From NCBI GenBank assembly GCA_902513495.1, contig CABXNH010000003.1, positions 1 through 64,000 on the forward strand: DNA of 64,000 nt, given 5' to 3'. The notes beneath the pieces were generated by a model. That model did not search any database, had not been told where the DNA came from, and saw only the letters and a program-made list of their open reading frames with translations. Made by a program: the position numbers and the translations under genes. Origin of the DNA: an uncultured Gammaproteobacteria bacterium. GTDB taxonomy: Bacteria; Pseudomonadota; Gammaproteobacteria; PS1; Pseudothioglobaceae. This document shows positions 21,102-33,238 of this stretch, piece after piece. Each line of letters opens with the position of its first letter. The stretch's first letter is position 1.

Positions 21102-21608
21102 CTACCAATACTTAGGGTAGCTCTTGTCTTTTGATCTATTGTTATAAAAAAGAGCAACAATAACTATTAAGATTGAGCCAACAAGGGATGGCATCCATAG
21201 GTAATCCCAGTTAGCGCCCAATATAAAAACAATGAACGGATTAGAGCCAGCTGGTGGATGTGAAATTCTTAAATATTGCATAGAAAAAACTGCAAAAGCC
21301 AATGCTAATGCCATACTCCACCACTCTGAACCCACCAAGTGAAAAAATATAAGCCCAATCAAAGTCGTAACAAAATGCCCAAAAATAACATTTCTTGGTT
21401 GTGCAAATGGTGAATCTGGAAGCACAAAAAGAACAAATATTGAGGCACCAAACGACCCCATAATAATAGGCTGTTTTGTCAAATAAGCCAACACTCCAAT
21501 CACACTTGCTGCAAAAAATGCTCCAAGAGATATTATGAGTAACTCTTTGACGGGCAGCCTTGGTGGTATCGAAGCCGGAGAGCCCTTTAGTTTAGCTAAA
21601 TAAGACAT
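21102..21608 (-). CDS. HPP family membrane protein
   Basis: GSFGASIFVLFVLPDSPFAQPRNVIFGH...ISHPPAGSNPFIVFI. Confidence 0.85.
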   Translation of the reverse strand: MSYLAKLKGSPASIPPRLPVKELLIISLGAFFAASVIGVLAYLTKQPIIMGSFGASIFVLFVLPDSPFAQPRNVIFGHFVTTLIGLIFFHLVGSEWWSMALALAFAVFSMQYLRISHPPAGSNPFIVFILGANWDYLWMPSLVGSILIVIVALFYNNRSKDKSYPKYW

Positions 21609-21675
21609 ATTCCCTAAAAATAAAAAGTGCGATTATATACCAAAGCCTGTTTTAAATCGAACTACGTTCTCGATT

Positions 21676-22572
21676 CTAAGTTTTTGATGTGAAATATTTT
21701 TGCAAAAAGAGACCGATACTGATAAGAAGAATACCAACAATAGTTGAGAATAATATTGTCTCACCTAGAACAAAATGCAAAATAACGAGGGAGAGAAAAG
21801 GAGTAATAAAAACTAAACTGGCAATTCTAGAGACCGTTGTTGAAATTTTTAAAGCTGACTGCCATAAAACCAAGCTAACTCCCATTTCAAAACAACCCAC
21901 ATAGATTGATCCAATTAAACCTTTAAATGAAGGAATTACAAATGAATTACTTAAGAATACAAAAATCAAAATAAAGGGAAAGCTAAACATAAAGATAAGA
22001 AACAAACTTACTAAGCTGTCATTCGAGTTTTTTGTATTAAAAAGCCAAAATAATGACCAAATAACGGTACTAATTAACATTAGAAGAACCCCAAAAGGAT
22101 TCTCAAAATGCATTGAAAATACATCGCCATTTGTTGCTATTACTACAACACCAAAATAACAAACAATGATGGACAAAAAGGATTTAATGTCAATAGTTTG
22201 CTTTAGAATCGGGATAGAGAGAATAACGAGCATTATAGGCCAGCTGAAATTGATAACCATTGCCTCTTGGGCAGGCAAGGCATCGTAACCCTTAAATAAA
22301 ATAATGTAATAAAGGCAAGGGTTTAAAAAACCAAGAAGCGCACATTTTGTTAAATCATTTCGTGAAAAATCTCTAATTAAATGAAATTTGCCCTGATAAA
22401 TAACAATAATAAATAAAACACATATTGAAAATAATGTTGAATACAAGACTAGTTGAATTGGCTCTAAGTGCTCTAAAGAGAGTTTAAAAGCGGTAGCAAC
22501 AGTTGACCAGAAAAAAATTGCAATACCAGCAAAAAAATAGGCTTTATTTTGATTATTTAAATTTGACAACAT
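21676..22572 (-). CDS. EamA/DMT superfamily transporter
   Basis: ~10 TM segments; two EamA-like repeats. Confidence 0.82.
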   Translation of the reverse strand: MLSNLNNQNKAYFFAGIAIFFWSTVATAFKLSLEHLEPIQLVLYSTLFSICVLFIIVIYQGKFHLIRDFSRNDLTKCALLGFLNPCLYYIILFKGYDALPAQEAMVINFSWPIMLVILSIPILKQTIDIKSFLSIIVCYFGVVVIATNGDVFSMHFENPFGVLLMLISTVIWSLFWLFNTKNSNDSLVSLFLIFMFSFPFILIFVFLSNSFVIPSFKGLIGSIYVGCFEMGVSLVLWQSALKISTTVSRIASLVFITPFLSLVILHFVLGETILFSTIVGILLISIGLFLQKYFTSKT

Positions 22573-22581
22573 TCTGACTAA

Positions 22582-23214
22582 TTAATTAACTTGATAAAGA
22601 CAGAGTTGGCATGTTACACCCTCCTTGACATTATAATCTGCAGTCTTATGAACAACTGGGTGCCAAAAGTCAGAACTTTCAAGGTCATCAATTATTGTCT
22701 TATAAGGGGAAGCTTCCCATTCTTGTTTTCTAACTGTAAAACAGATATATCCGCCTTTTTTCGTTATTCTAACCATTTCTCTCAAGACTTCTGGACCGAC
22801 ATGACCACAGGTAAAGGTTCCAGCACATACAATAGCATCAAATAAATTGCCCTCATAATCTAGATTTTTTGTTAAGTCTACTAACCTTAATGATTGATAT
22901 ATTTTTTTTTGTGTTGCCTCATTCAACATTTCCTGTGAAAAATCAACGCCCTCTATATTGTTAAAGCTGTTCTGACTTAGTATTTCTCCAACAAGCCCTG
23001 TTCCGCAGCCAGCATCAAGAATCCTTGCTTTTTTATTTTTTAGCTTTGAGAGCAGCAGACTAGAAGTAATTAAATGACCAACATACCCTGCCAGCTCAAC
23101 CACATCATGGTCATAATCTGATGCCCAATCCTTATAAATACCTTCTAGCTCTTGCGAATCAGCAGCATGCAATGTTTGATAAATTGTTGAGATCATACTC
23201 TTTGTATTTTTCAT
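22582..23214 (-). CDS. Class I SAM-dependent methyltransferase
   Basis: ILDAGCGTGLVGEIL motif I, GVDFSQEML. Confidence 0.85.
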   Translation of the reverse strand: MKNTKSMISTIYQTLHAADSQELEGIYKDWASDYDHDVVELAGYVGHLITSSLLLSKLKNKKARILDAGCGTGLVGEILSQNSFNNIEGVDFSQEMLNEATQKKIYQSLRLVDLTKNLDYEGNLFDAIVCAGTFTCGHVGPEVLREMVRITKKGGYICFTVRKQEWEASPYKTIIDDLESSDFWHPVVHKTADYNVKEGVTCQLCLYQVN

Positions 23215-23250
23215 ACTATTTGATTACTCATGAAAATTATTAATATTGGA

Positions 23251-24114
23251 TTATTTATTCTTAATTAGGGCATAACTATAAATTATAAGCCCTGCCCAAA
23301 CACCCACAAATCCTATTAATTGGTTTGAATTGACTGGCTCATTTTGTAATACATAGCCAACAAGAAATTGGATTGTTGGAGTAATTAAAAACAAAATTCC
23401 AACCGTCGTCAAAGGAAGTAACTTTGTTCCAGCTGTGAATAAAGCTAATGGCACAACTGTTACAGCACCTGCTAAAAATAAAAGAATATTTGTAGAGATA
23501 TTTACATTCAAAAATGCAACATCGTAGTTTGCATAAAACCACAATGAGAATATTAATAGAAATGGAAGTAATATCAATGTTTCGATATAGAGCCCAGGCA
23601 CTGCAGATGATGCCATCGCTTTTCTAGCAATACCATAAGCTGAAAAAGTAAATCCCACTACGAAACCTAGCCATGGAAATGAGTCTCCACTAAATACATA
23701 ATATAAAGTACCAACTGTAGCAAAAAATACAGCCAATTTTTTTAATTTTGAAATCCTCTCATGGAAGAAAATATAGCCACCTATCATATTGATGACTGGT
23801 GACAGAAAATAACCCATAGAAGCCTCTACCACTCGACCTAAGTTAACTGCATAAATATAGCCGCCCCAATTAATTGTTATCAGAATAGCAGTTATAAGCA
23901 GTAAGACTAATTCCTTTTTAGAGGATAAAGAATCCTTAAAATTTGATTTCCATGAGGCTTTAAAGTGAACTAGAAAAAATAAAACTGGAATTGCCCATAA
24001 CATTCTATGAATAAGAACTTCAGAGGGATTGACGTGGTTCAGAAGTGCCCAGTAAAGAGGGAAGCAACCCCACATTAGGTAGCCTGAAAGAACTAGCAGA
24101 ATGCCTTTACTCAT
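23251..24114 (-). CDS. rarD: RarD-type EamA transporter
   Basis: GYLMWGCFPLYWALL, EVLIHRMLWAIP, INWGGYIYAVNLGRVVEASMGYFLSPVINMIGG. Confidence 0.88.
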   Translation of the reverse strand: MSKGILLVLSGYLMWGCFPLYWALLNHVNPSEVLIHRMLWAIPVLFFLVHFKASWKSNFKDSLSSKKELVLLLITAILITINWGGYIYAVNLGRVVEASMGYFLSPVINMIGGYIFFHERISKLKKLAVFFATVGTLYYVFSGDSFPWLGFVVGFTFSAYGIARKAMASSAVPGLYIETLILLPFLLIFSLWFYANYDVAFLNVNISTNILLFLAGAVTVVPLALFTAGTKLLPLTTVGILFLITPTIQFLVGYVLQNEPVNSNQLIGFVGVWAGLIIYSYALIKNK

Positions 24115-24172
24115 AGGGCTTAAGCAAAAAAGAAAAAAGGCTTATTGTAGACTAAATAGTCCCTAGGTAATT

Positions 24173-24532
24173 TTAATGTTTGTAGTAATCTTTTTCAAAA
24201 CTTGTATTGCTTAGAGTATCGCCCTCACTCGTTTTATCATTTATTTCATTCAAGTTTTCATTGATTCGAAATAGAATGACAACCATTTCACAGGCCACTC
24301 TTGAAGCTAGAGAACCGCCAACAACCCAGACTAGCCCTCTCCAAAAATCGCCTTCAAGAAAAATGTCTCCTAGACCTTTGGTGATAAAAGCAAATAAAAG
24401 TATCCAATAGAACAACGTAATAAGTTTGGGAGTAACCATTTCATCCAGATAAAACATGTAATGGTTGTCCAGCTTCTCAATGGTTTGTTTAAAAGCTTTT
24501 TTGATACCTTCCAAGATTTCATTATTATTCAT
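24173..24532 (-). CDS. DUF4282-like small membrane protein
   Basis: Two hydrophobic segments plus RVACEMVVILFRINENLNEI typical of DUF4282. Confidence 0.6.
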   Translation of the reverse strand: MNNNEILEGIKKAFKQTIEKLDNHYMFYLDEMVTPKLITLFYWILLFAFITKGLGDIFLEGDFWRGLVWVVGGSLASRVACEMVVILFRINENLNEINDKTSEGDTLSNTSFEKDYYKH

Positions 24533-24632
24533 TTAACTCACCTATATTTTCTTGTAACTACCTCTATTATAATGTCAATGAATTCAAAAGTCCTGTATTC
24601 CTGATTTGGTAAATTAAGCTATTAATTTTTAT

Positions 24633-24664
24633 AAAAAAAAAGCCCATCCTAAGATGGGCTTTTC
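24633..24664 (-). terminator. Intrinsic terminator downstream of the liv substrate-binding gene
   Basis: AGCCCATC-CTAA-GATGGGCT with flanking A/T tracts. Confidence 0.88.
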
Positions 24665-24682
24665 ATAACTATTTGAAGCTTA

Positions 24683-25867
24683 TTATTTATGGATCTTTAC
24701 GCTTGTAAAGGCGCCACCGATAACTTCACTTTCTGAGTAAGAACCATTTGCAGTTCCGCCAGCATCTAGTTCAACACCAGTAGCTCCTACATAATCAACA
24801 GGCATACCACCTGAAATCCACTTTAAGCACTCTGCAAGCTTACCAGCATGGCATTCTGTACCTGGCGCGTTAGCTACATTCATTACCTGAGCTTGAATAG
24901 CAGCTCTATCAGTTGAGCGTGCAGCCTGCGAAGCTAAAATAATTAAAGCCATGGCATCATAAGATTCAGCTGAGAAAACACCTGTACCATCTACACCACC
25001 AGCTTCAGCTACTGTTACCCAGTTTGCACCAAGTGCCGCATCTGGAGATGGCAATGTGCCCCATGAGCCATCTGCAACAGCTCCTGAAGTTACTGAACTG
25101 ATCATACCGTCACCAAAGACGTAATCAGAAAATGCACCTGTATCTTCTGAAGCAGCAATGATTCCTCTACCACCAGTATCAGCATAACCTAAAACAGCTA
25201 AAGTAGCAGAACCACCCGCAGATAATGCAGCAACATCAGCAGAGTAGTCAGCCTTATCGTCATCATGTCCAGCCATAACTGTCACTGTACCGCCCAAAGC
25301 TTCATAAGCAGTAACAAATGCATCAGCTAAACCTTTACCGTAGTCACTGTTTGAGTGTGTTACAGCCATATCGGTTTGACCTCTAGCAATTGCAATACTT
25401 GCAAGTACTGGGCCTTGTCTAGCATCTGAAGGCGCTGTTCTAAAGAACCACCCACCATCTTCTAAAGTAGTTAAAGCAGGTGAAGTAGCTGATGGTGAAA
25501 TTGAAACGATACCATTAGGTACTAATACATTAGTAATTACCGCGCCAGTATTACCTGAGCAGTTAGGACCCATAATAGCCATAACATTATCATCATTCAC
25601 CATTTTTTCTGCTTGAGCAATTGCAACCGCCGCATCAATACATACCGAGTCGCCCTGAACGACATTTATCGTTCCATTAAGATAGGCGCCTGAAGCATTC
25701 GTCTCAGTTACTGCAAGATTTGCACCACCTGACATTGGGCCAATCATTGATTCAAGAGGACCTGTAAATCCTTGAAGCTCTCCTACATTGACCGTTGCAC
25801 CATAAGACGCTGTTGCCATCGTTGCTGACAGAATTACGCCAGCTGTTGTCTTTAAATAACTTTTCAT
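24683..25867 (-). CDS. Branched-chain amino acid-type ABC transporter substrate-binding protein
   Basis: Signal peptide; VGELQGFTGPLESMIGPMSGGANLAVTETNASG (periplasmic-binding family 6). Confidence 0.88.
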   Translation of the reverse strand: MKSYLKTTAGVILSATMATASYGATVNVGELQGFTGPLESMIGPMSGGANLAVTETNASGAYLNGTINVVQGDSVCIDAAVAIAQAEKMVNDDNVMAIMGPNCSGNTGAVITNVLVPNGIVSISPSATSPALTTLEDGGWFFRTAPSDARQGPVLASIAIARGQTDMAVTHSNSDYGKGLADAFVTAYEALGGTVTVMAGHDDDKADYSADVAALSAGGSATLAVLGYADTGGRGIIAASEDTGAFSDYVFGDGMISSVTSGAVADGSWGTLPSPDAALGANWVTVAEAGGVDGTGVFSAESYDAMALIILASQAARSTDRAAIQAQVMNVANAPGTECHAGKLAECLKWISGGMPVDYVGATGVELDAGGTANGSYSESEVIGGAFTSVKIHK

Positions 25868-25882
25868 TTTTTCTCCTTATAT

Positions 25883-25939
25883 AAAAAAAAGATTCCCTTG
25901 GCTTAATATTAAAATTAAGACGCATTTCCTAAGGGATTC
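25883..25939 (-). promoter_or_regulatory. Terminator-like stem in the 5' leader of the substrate-binding protein gene (possible attenuator)
   Basis: Minus strand GAATCCCTTAGG...CCAAGGGAATC-TTTTTTTT with internal CTTAAT/ATTAAG stem; T-tract ~15 nt before the ATG at 25867. Confidence 0.55.
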
Positions 25940-26032
25940 ACCAGTAATGATAAACAGTTTCCTGTAGTTTGTGTTAAAAATATCTGAAAAAAACTTAATG
26001 AAAAGCCAGCCCAGAAGCCATTTAAGCCGAAA

Positions 26033-27406
26033 TTACAGCTCTTTATTTTTCTCAGGAAGTATACCACCAGGTGAAAATCTCATTATCAAAAGCAATATAG
26101 TCCCCATAAAGACAAGCCTTAGGTAGTGAACTCTATCCTCAATAAATTCTAGAAATACCCCTCCTTCCTGAATATTATTTCCTAACATTTCTACAACCCA
26201 AAGCCCCATTGGGCCCGCCTGAATCCAAATAAACCAGATTATAAATGCACCCAAAACAGAACCCAAATTATTACCAGACCCTCCAAGAATAACCATAACC
26301 CATATCAAGAAAGTAAATCTCAGAGGTTGATATGCAGTAGGAATAAAGATTCCATCATAAGTCACCAATAAAGCGCCTGCTACACCAACTATTGCTGAGC
26401 CAATAACAAAAATTTGAAGATGTTGGCGCTTGATATTTTTTCCCATTGCCGAAGCAGCTACTTCATTATCCCGAATCGCCCTTACTTTCCTACCCCAAGG
26501 CGAATTTAAGGCAAGATTTGAAAGAATAATAAAAGCACCTAAAATGGCAATGAATAGGCTCGAATAGCATAGTTTAACAAAAACGACAGCAGCTTCTCGA
26601 ACGTAAATTCCTAACTGGTCAATTTGTTCTGATTGAGTAAGCAACTGAAGTTCTGATTTGTGAAGCCAGGCGATTATATTTTGAAACCATTCAGATTGCT
26701 GCATATCAACTTCATACGGCACAGGCCTTGGAAGGCCATAAACATTTTTCAGACCACGAACAAACCAGTCTTCATTCTTAATTACATAGAGAATAATTTC
26801 AGAAATTCCCAAAGTTGCAATGGCAAGATAATCCGTCCTTAAACCCAGAGTAATCTTACCGATCCACCATGCTGCACCAGCTGCAGCCAGTCCACCCACT
26901 ATCCATGAAAAGGCTATGGGAAGTCCAAAACCACCCAGATAGCCTGTAATGGCAGGATCAACCTTTTCAATCAAATCAGCGGCCTCAGAGAAGTAATATC
27001 TGGTTATTAGGTAGCCGATTACTACTACTACAGCAGTAAGCCATTTATTAACCCCTCTCCTATTAAGCAATACTCCAGTAATAACAGTTACAGCGCCAAT
27101 GATCAAAGAAAGAAACATCTTCATACCGCCAGCATCTATTGCTTCAGTCACAGGCTGCTGTGCTATTAACACGACGCTGACACCGCCCAGGGCAGCAAAC
27201 CCCATAATTCCAACATTAAATAAGCCCGCATAGCCCCATTGAATATTGACACCTAGAGCCATAATAGCTGATATTAAAGACATATTAAAAATACCAAGTG
27301 CAAGCGCCCATGATTGATTCATGCCTACAAATAAAAGGATAAGACCCATTATTGTAAAACTAGCAATAACTTTGTTGGCCTCCCAAATAGCTTTAATATT
27401 ATTCAT
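26033..27406 (-). CDS. livM: Branched-chain amino acid ABC permease LivM
   Basis: GYAGLFNVGIMGFAALG, LRTDYLAIATLGISEII, SPWGRKVRAIRDNEVAASAMG. Confidence 0.92.
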   Translation of the reverse strand: MNNIKAIWEANKVIASFTIMGLILLFVGMNQSWALALGIFNMSLISAIMALGVNIQWGYAGLFNVGIMGFAALGGVSVVLIAQQPVTEAIDAGGMKMFLSLIIGAVTVITGVLLNRRGVNKWLTAVVVVIGYLITRYYFSEAADLIEKVDPAITGYLGGFGLPIAFSWIVGGLAAAGAAWWIGKITLGLRTDYLAIATLGISEIILYVIKNEDWFVRGLKNVYGLPRPVPYEVDMQQSEWFQNIIAWLHKSELQLLTQSEQIDQLGIYVREAAVVFVKLCYSSLFIAILGAFIILSNLALNSPWGRKVRAIRDNEVAASAMGKNIKRQHLQIFVIGSAIVGVAGALLVTYDGIFIPTAYQPLRFTFLIWVMVILGGSGNNLGSVLGAFIIWFIWIQAGPMGLWVVEMLGNNIQEGGVFLEFIEDRVHYLRLVFMGTILLLIMRFSPGGILPEKNKEL

Positions 27407-28433
27407 CTACGATCACCTTACCTTTAAACAGCCCTGTTGGTTTTATCAAAAGCACAATAATCAAAATAACAAAGGATATTGCATATTTATATTCTGTACC
27501 AATAAGTTGAACCAATGAATTAGGATGCATCGATAAAGGTAACAAATAAATTAAAAACTTTTTGTACGCATAAGTAAGAAATATCTCAGAAAATGCGACC
27601 AAAAAGGCCCCCGCAATTGCGCCAATAGGTGAACCAATACCACCGACAATAACTGAGGCAAAAATTGGCAGGAGTAACAAATGATACTGCTGAGGTGCAA
27701 AACCTTTATCTAGTCCATAAAGTGTTCCAGCAATCGTTGTAAAAAGAGCAACTAATAACCAAGTTATTCTCACAACTTTATCTGGATCAATTCCAGATAG
27801 AAGAGCTAGCTCTTTGTTGTCTGAATAAGCACGCATAGCTTTACCAGTCTTAGTTTTTTGTAAAAAGTAAAATAGAAAAGCAACAAGCAATATAGCCAAA
27901 GTGATGGTTAAAAATTGAGATGTTTTAAGTGCAATACCCTGCTGAAGTCCAGTAAATGCTTTAAACTCCCTAACAGAAAATATAAATCTCTCTCCATCTC
28001 CAAAGCGCTGCGCAGAAGCACCTAGAAAAAACCTGACGATACCTCCTGTAATAAACATAACACCTATTGATGCTGTAATACCCACAATACTCTGCTTAAT
28101 CTTTATTCCGCGATAGTGCCTGTAAACCAATCTATCCATTAAGAGTAAATAAATTGACATACCTACCAAGGCTAATGGAATCGCCAAAATAGCTGTAGGG
28201 AAACCCGTTATAGTCCAACCTTTGCTAATCATGTAGCCGCTAATTAGAATAACAAGCATCGTTCCAAAAGCCATACTGTCTCCCTGAGCAAAATTGGAAA
28301 ACCTTAGGATTGAATAGACTAGAGTGACTGCCAAAGCCCCTAAGGCCAGTTGAGAGCCATAAGACAAAGCAGGAAGAATAACAAAGTTTGTCAGTAAAGC
28401 GAATGCGTTAATTATATCAATCGAGTCTGACAT
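27399..28433 (-). CDS. livH: Branched-chain amino acid ABC permease LivH
   Basis: ALGALAVTLVYSILRFSNFAQGD, FASVIVGGIGSPIGAIAGAFLV. Confidence 0.93.
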   Translation of the reverse strand: MSDSIDIINAFALLTNFVILPALSYGSQLALGALAVTLVYSILRFSNFAQGDSMAFGTMLVILISGYMISKGWTITGFPTAILAIPLALVGMSIYLLLMDRLVYRHYRGIKIKQSIVGITASIGVMFITGGIVRFFLGASAQRFGDGERFIFSVREFKAFTGLQQGIALKTSQFLTITLAILLVAFLFYFLQKTKTGKAMRAYSDNKELALLSGIDPDKVVRITWLLVALFTTIAGTLYGLDKGFAPQQYHLLLLPIFASVIVGGIGSPIGAIAGAFLVAFSEIFLTYAYKKFLIYLLPLSMHPNSLVQLIGTEYKYAISFVILIIVLLIKPTGLFKGKVIVDE

Positions 28434-29138
28434 CTAACCTCCCAGAAACTTCTTACGAACTTCACGATCCTCAATAAGCTCTTTTCCAGTTCCTGTATGC
28501 TCATTTCGACCTGAAACTAAAACGAATCCCTTGTCTGCAATATTTAGCGCCTGCTGCGCATTTTGCTCAACCATTAAAACCGCCATTCCAGCATTTCTAA
28601 CATCTAATATATTTGAGAAAATTTCATCCATCACTATTGGTGAAACTCCGGCTGTAGGCTCATCTAAAAGCATAACTGAGGGTCTTGTCATCATAGCCCT
28701 TCCAAAAGCAACCTGTTGCCTTTGACCACCAGATAATTCCTCGGCTAATTGTTTACGCTTTTCATAAAGTATAGGAAACAATTCATACACCTCTTCAATA
28801 GTTTTACTAATATCGTCTTCCCTAATAAAACCACCCATTTGAAGATTTTCTTCAACTGTCATAGATGGAAAAACATTTTTTGTTTGAGGAACAAATGCTA
28901 AACCTTGAGCTATTCTGTCTTGAGTTGAAAGCATTGAAATATCTTTGCCATCTAATGTGACTGAACCTTCAGTTGCTTCTAGCATTCCCAAAAGAACTCT
29001 CATAACAGTTGATTTACCTGCTCCATTTGGACCAACAATGACTGCCAACTCACCCTTTTCGACCTCAACAGAGCACTCGTGAAGAATTGGAACAACGCCA
29101 TAAGAAGCAACCAGATTTTTACCTTCAAGATAAGCCAT
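28434..29138 (-). CDS. livF: Branched-chain amino acid ABC ATP-binding protein LivF
   Basis: GPNGAGKST, LSGGQRQQVAFGRAMM, LDEPTAGVSP. Confidence 0.94.
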   Translation of the reverse strand: MAYLEGKNLVASYGVVPILHECSVEVEKGELAVIVGPNGAGKSTVMRVLLGMLEATEGSVTLDGKDISMLSTQDRIAQGLAFVPQTKNVFPSMTVEENLQMGGFIREDDISKTIEEVYELFPILYEKRKQLAEELSGGQRQQVAFGRAMMTRPSVMLLDEPTAGVSPIVMDEIFSNILDVRNAGMAVLMVEQNAQQALNIADKGFVLVSGRNEHTGTGKELIEDREVRKKFLGG

Positions 29139-29914
29139 TAATTAGTCGCCTCTGTTTTAATCCCTTTGCCTAAATAGGCTTCAATTACCGCATCACTACT
29201 TTTAATTTCATCAGGCGTTCCGCTTGTCAAAATTTGCCCCTCTGCCAAAACAACAACTGGGTCACAAAGCCTTGAGATAAAATCCATGTCATGCTCAATC
29301 ATGCAAAACGTATACCCTCTTTCTTCGTTAAGTCTGATGATTGCATCACCGATTTGCTTAAGGAGGGTTCTATTAACGCCCGCACCAACTTCATCAAGAA
29401 GAACCACTTTGGCGTCAACCATCATTGTTCGAGCTAACTCCAATAATTTTTTTTGACCACCCGATAGATTTCCTGCGCTTTCATTCTTAAGATGACTAAT
29501 GCTAAGGAAATCAACGACTTCTTCTGCTTTGGCTTGAAGCGTTTTTTCTTCCTCAAATATTTGCTTTCGCTTTAACCAAGTATTCATCAAATTTTCGCCG
29601 AGTTGATTGGCTGGTACCATCATCAAGTTCTCAAGAACGCTGAGTGTTGGGAATTCATGAGCAATCTGAAATGTTCTCAGCAAACCTTTGTGAAAAAGCT
29701 GGTGAGAGGTAAGTTCTGTGACGTCTTCGCCATCAAGAACAATTTCGCCTTCAGTTGGCTGATAGAGTCCAGCTATTAGGTTAAACATTGTTGTTTTTCC
29801 AGCGCCGTTCGGCCCAACTAGACCAGTAATCGAGCCTCTATCAATATGCAAATCAACACCATCAACTGCCTTGATACCGCCAAAATGTTTTGATAAGTTT
29901 TTAACTGTAATCAT
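29138..29914 (-). CDS. livG: Branched-chain amino acid ABC ATP-binding protein LivG
   Basis: GPNGAGKTTMFNLIAGLYQPTEG, LSGGQKKLLELARTMM, IEHDMDFI. Confidence 0.94.
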   Translation of the reverse strand: MITVKNLSKHFGGIKAVDGVDLHIDRGSITGLVGPNGAGKTTMFNLIAGLYQPTEGEIVLDGEDVTELTSHQLFHKGLLRTFQIAHEFPTLSVLENLMMVPANQLGENLMNTWLKRKQIFEEEKTLQAKAEEVVDFLSISHLKNESAGNLSGGQKKLLELARTMMVDAKVVLLDEVGAGVNRTLLKQIGDAIIRLNEERGYTFCMIEHDMDFISRLCDPVVVLAEGQILTSGTPDEIKSSDAVIEAYLGKGIKTEATN

Positions 29915-30010
29915 TATAAGTCAGGAAATTAATTCCCTGGCCTCCCTTTGATGAACTGGCCACTAAAAATTGCCAGATTATCCTTGAATTATTAAAGGAA
30001 TTGTAGGCCA

Positions 30011-30310
30011 TTAAGGTAAAACTTTATTAAAAGGCTTCACGACAACACTTGAGTATACACCTGCAGCAACATAGGGATCGGCATCCGCCCATTCACGCGC
30101 CTGCTGGAGATCGTCAAAAGCTGCAACAATTAATGACCCTGAAAAGCCAGCATTGCCTGTTCCTGAGACATCAATCACTGGATGCGGGCCTGCCAAAATG
30201 AGTCGACCTTCATCTTTTAATTGGTTAAGCCTTGCGACATGATCTGACCTGGCTCCCATTCGCTTACTTAAACTGTTTTCAATATCTTGAGCAATAATGG
30301 CATACAACAT
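30011..30310 (-). CDS. YciI family protein
   Basis: HVARLNQLKDEGRLILAGPHP...FDDLQQAREWADADPYVAAGVY. Confidence 0.88.
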   Translation of the reverse strand: MLYAIIAQDIENSLSKRMGARSDHVARLNQLKDEGRLILAGPHPVIDVSGTGNAGFSGSLIVAAFDDLQQAREWADADPYVAAGVYSSVVVKPFNKVLP

Positions 30311-30319
30311 GATTGATCC

Positions 30320-31883
<1,564 letters not shown>

Positions 31884-31960
31884 GAACTTCGCTCATTACT
31901 TAAATATATACGTAAATTATATTCGTTTAAAATAAGCATAGTTATAAATTCCTTTCAACC

Positions 31961-32761
31961 ATGGCACAAAAAACACCTGACATTTTAAAAAAAATAGTTT
32001 CTAGAAAGCATGAAGAAATTGCAGAAGCTATCAATAGAGTCCCTCTTGAGAGAATGGTTGAGTTGGCGAATAATGCTGACAAGCCGCGTGGTTTTTATAA
32101 AGCCCTTAACAGCAAAGTTGGTCAAAGACAAAGCGGTATTATTGCTGAAATCAAAAAAGCATCTCCCAGTAAAGGCGTCTTGAGGGAAGATTTTGAGCCC
32201 ATTGAGATTGCAAAAAGCTATGAGTCGGGTGGTGCGAGTTGCCTTTCAATATTAACAGACCGTGATTTTTTTCAGGGCGACCCTTTGTATCTCATAAAGG
32301 CTCGAGCTGCAGTTAAACTTCCGGTAATTCGTAAGGACTTTATTATTGACCCATATCAGGTCTATGAGTCAAGAGCCATCGGAGCCGATTGTATTCTATT
32401 GATTGTCTCCTGCCTTGAAGATAGTGCATTAAAAAATCTGAGTGAGCTAGCTTCATCATTAGGCATGGATACTCTAGTAGAGGTTCATGACAAAGATGAA
32501 CTTCATCGTGCATTAAAACTTGATTTGCCAATGCTTGGCATTAATAATCGGAATCTTCGTAATTTTGAAGTCAGCCTGCAAACGACCATTGACTTACTAT
32601 CGGACATTGAAGAGGATAAATTAGTGATAACTGAATCAGGAATTACAACGAAGAAGGATTTAAACTTGATGCATCAGCATAATGTGTTTGGATTTCTAAT
32701 TGGTGAGGCTTTTATGAGAGACTCTAATCCTGGTCAAAAACTTAAGGAGTTTTTTGAATGA
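31961..32761 (+). CDS. trpC: Indole-3-glycerol phosphate synthase
   Basis: [60 protein letters not shown]. Confidence 0.96.
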   Translation: MAQKTPDILKKIVSRKHEEIAEAINRVPLERMVELANNADKPRGFYKALNSKVGQRQSGIIAEIKKASPSKGVLREDFEPIEIAKSYESGGASCLSILTDRDFFQGDPLYLIKARAAVKLPVIRKDFIIDPYQVYESRAIGADCILLIVSCLEDSALKNLSELASSLGMDTLVEVHDKDELHRALKLDLPMLGINNRNLRNFEVSLQTTIDLLSDIEEDKLVITESGITTKKDLNLMHQHNVFGFLIGEAFMRDSNPGQKLKEFFE

Positions 32762-33171
32762 ATATTTCTGTGAATTGGGTTGATGGCCTTCTTATGGTTG
32801 GCAAGTCAGATAGTGGCCACACCATCACTATGGATGGACCACCAGAAGTAGGTGGTGAGAATCTAGGCGTAAGGCCAATGGAAATGCTATTGCTAGGAGT
32901 GGCTGGCTGCACTATGATTGATGTAGTCACTACGCTCAAAAAGATGCGCCAAGACCTTTCTCACTGTGAAACCAAAATTAATGCAGAGAGAGCAACTGAC
33001 TATCCAAAAGTGTTTACTGATATTCATATTCACTTTATTGTTAAAGGTAAAGATTTAGATGCAAAGAAAGTTGATAAAGCAATTACTCTGTCAGCAGAGA
33101 AATACTGCTCAGCATCCATTATGCTCGGAGAAACAGCTACAATTACGCATGACTTTAAGGTCATAGAATAA
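32758..33171 (+). CDS. OsmC family protein
   Basis: [29 protein letters not shown]...[10 protein letters not shown]. Confidence 0.9.
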   Translation: MNISVNWVDGLLMVGKSDSGHTITMDGPPEVGGENLGVRPMEMLLLGVAGCTMIDVVTTLKKMRQDLSHCETKINAERATDYPKVFTDIHIHFIVKGKDLDAKKVDKAITLSAEKYCSASIMLGETATITHDFKVIE

Positions 33172-33238
33172 AATTATATAAAACGACTATTTCTAAAATA
33201 CTCATTCAATTTATTTGCAGTATAATATGCGATTCTTC

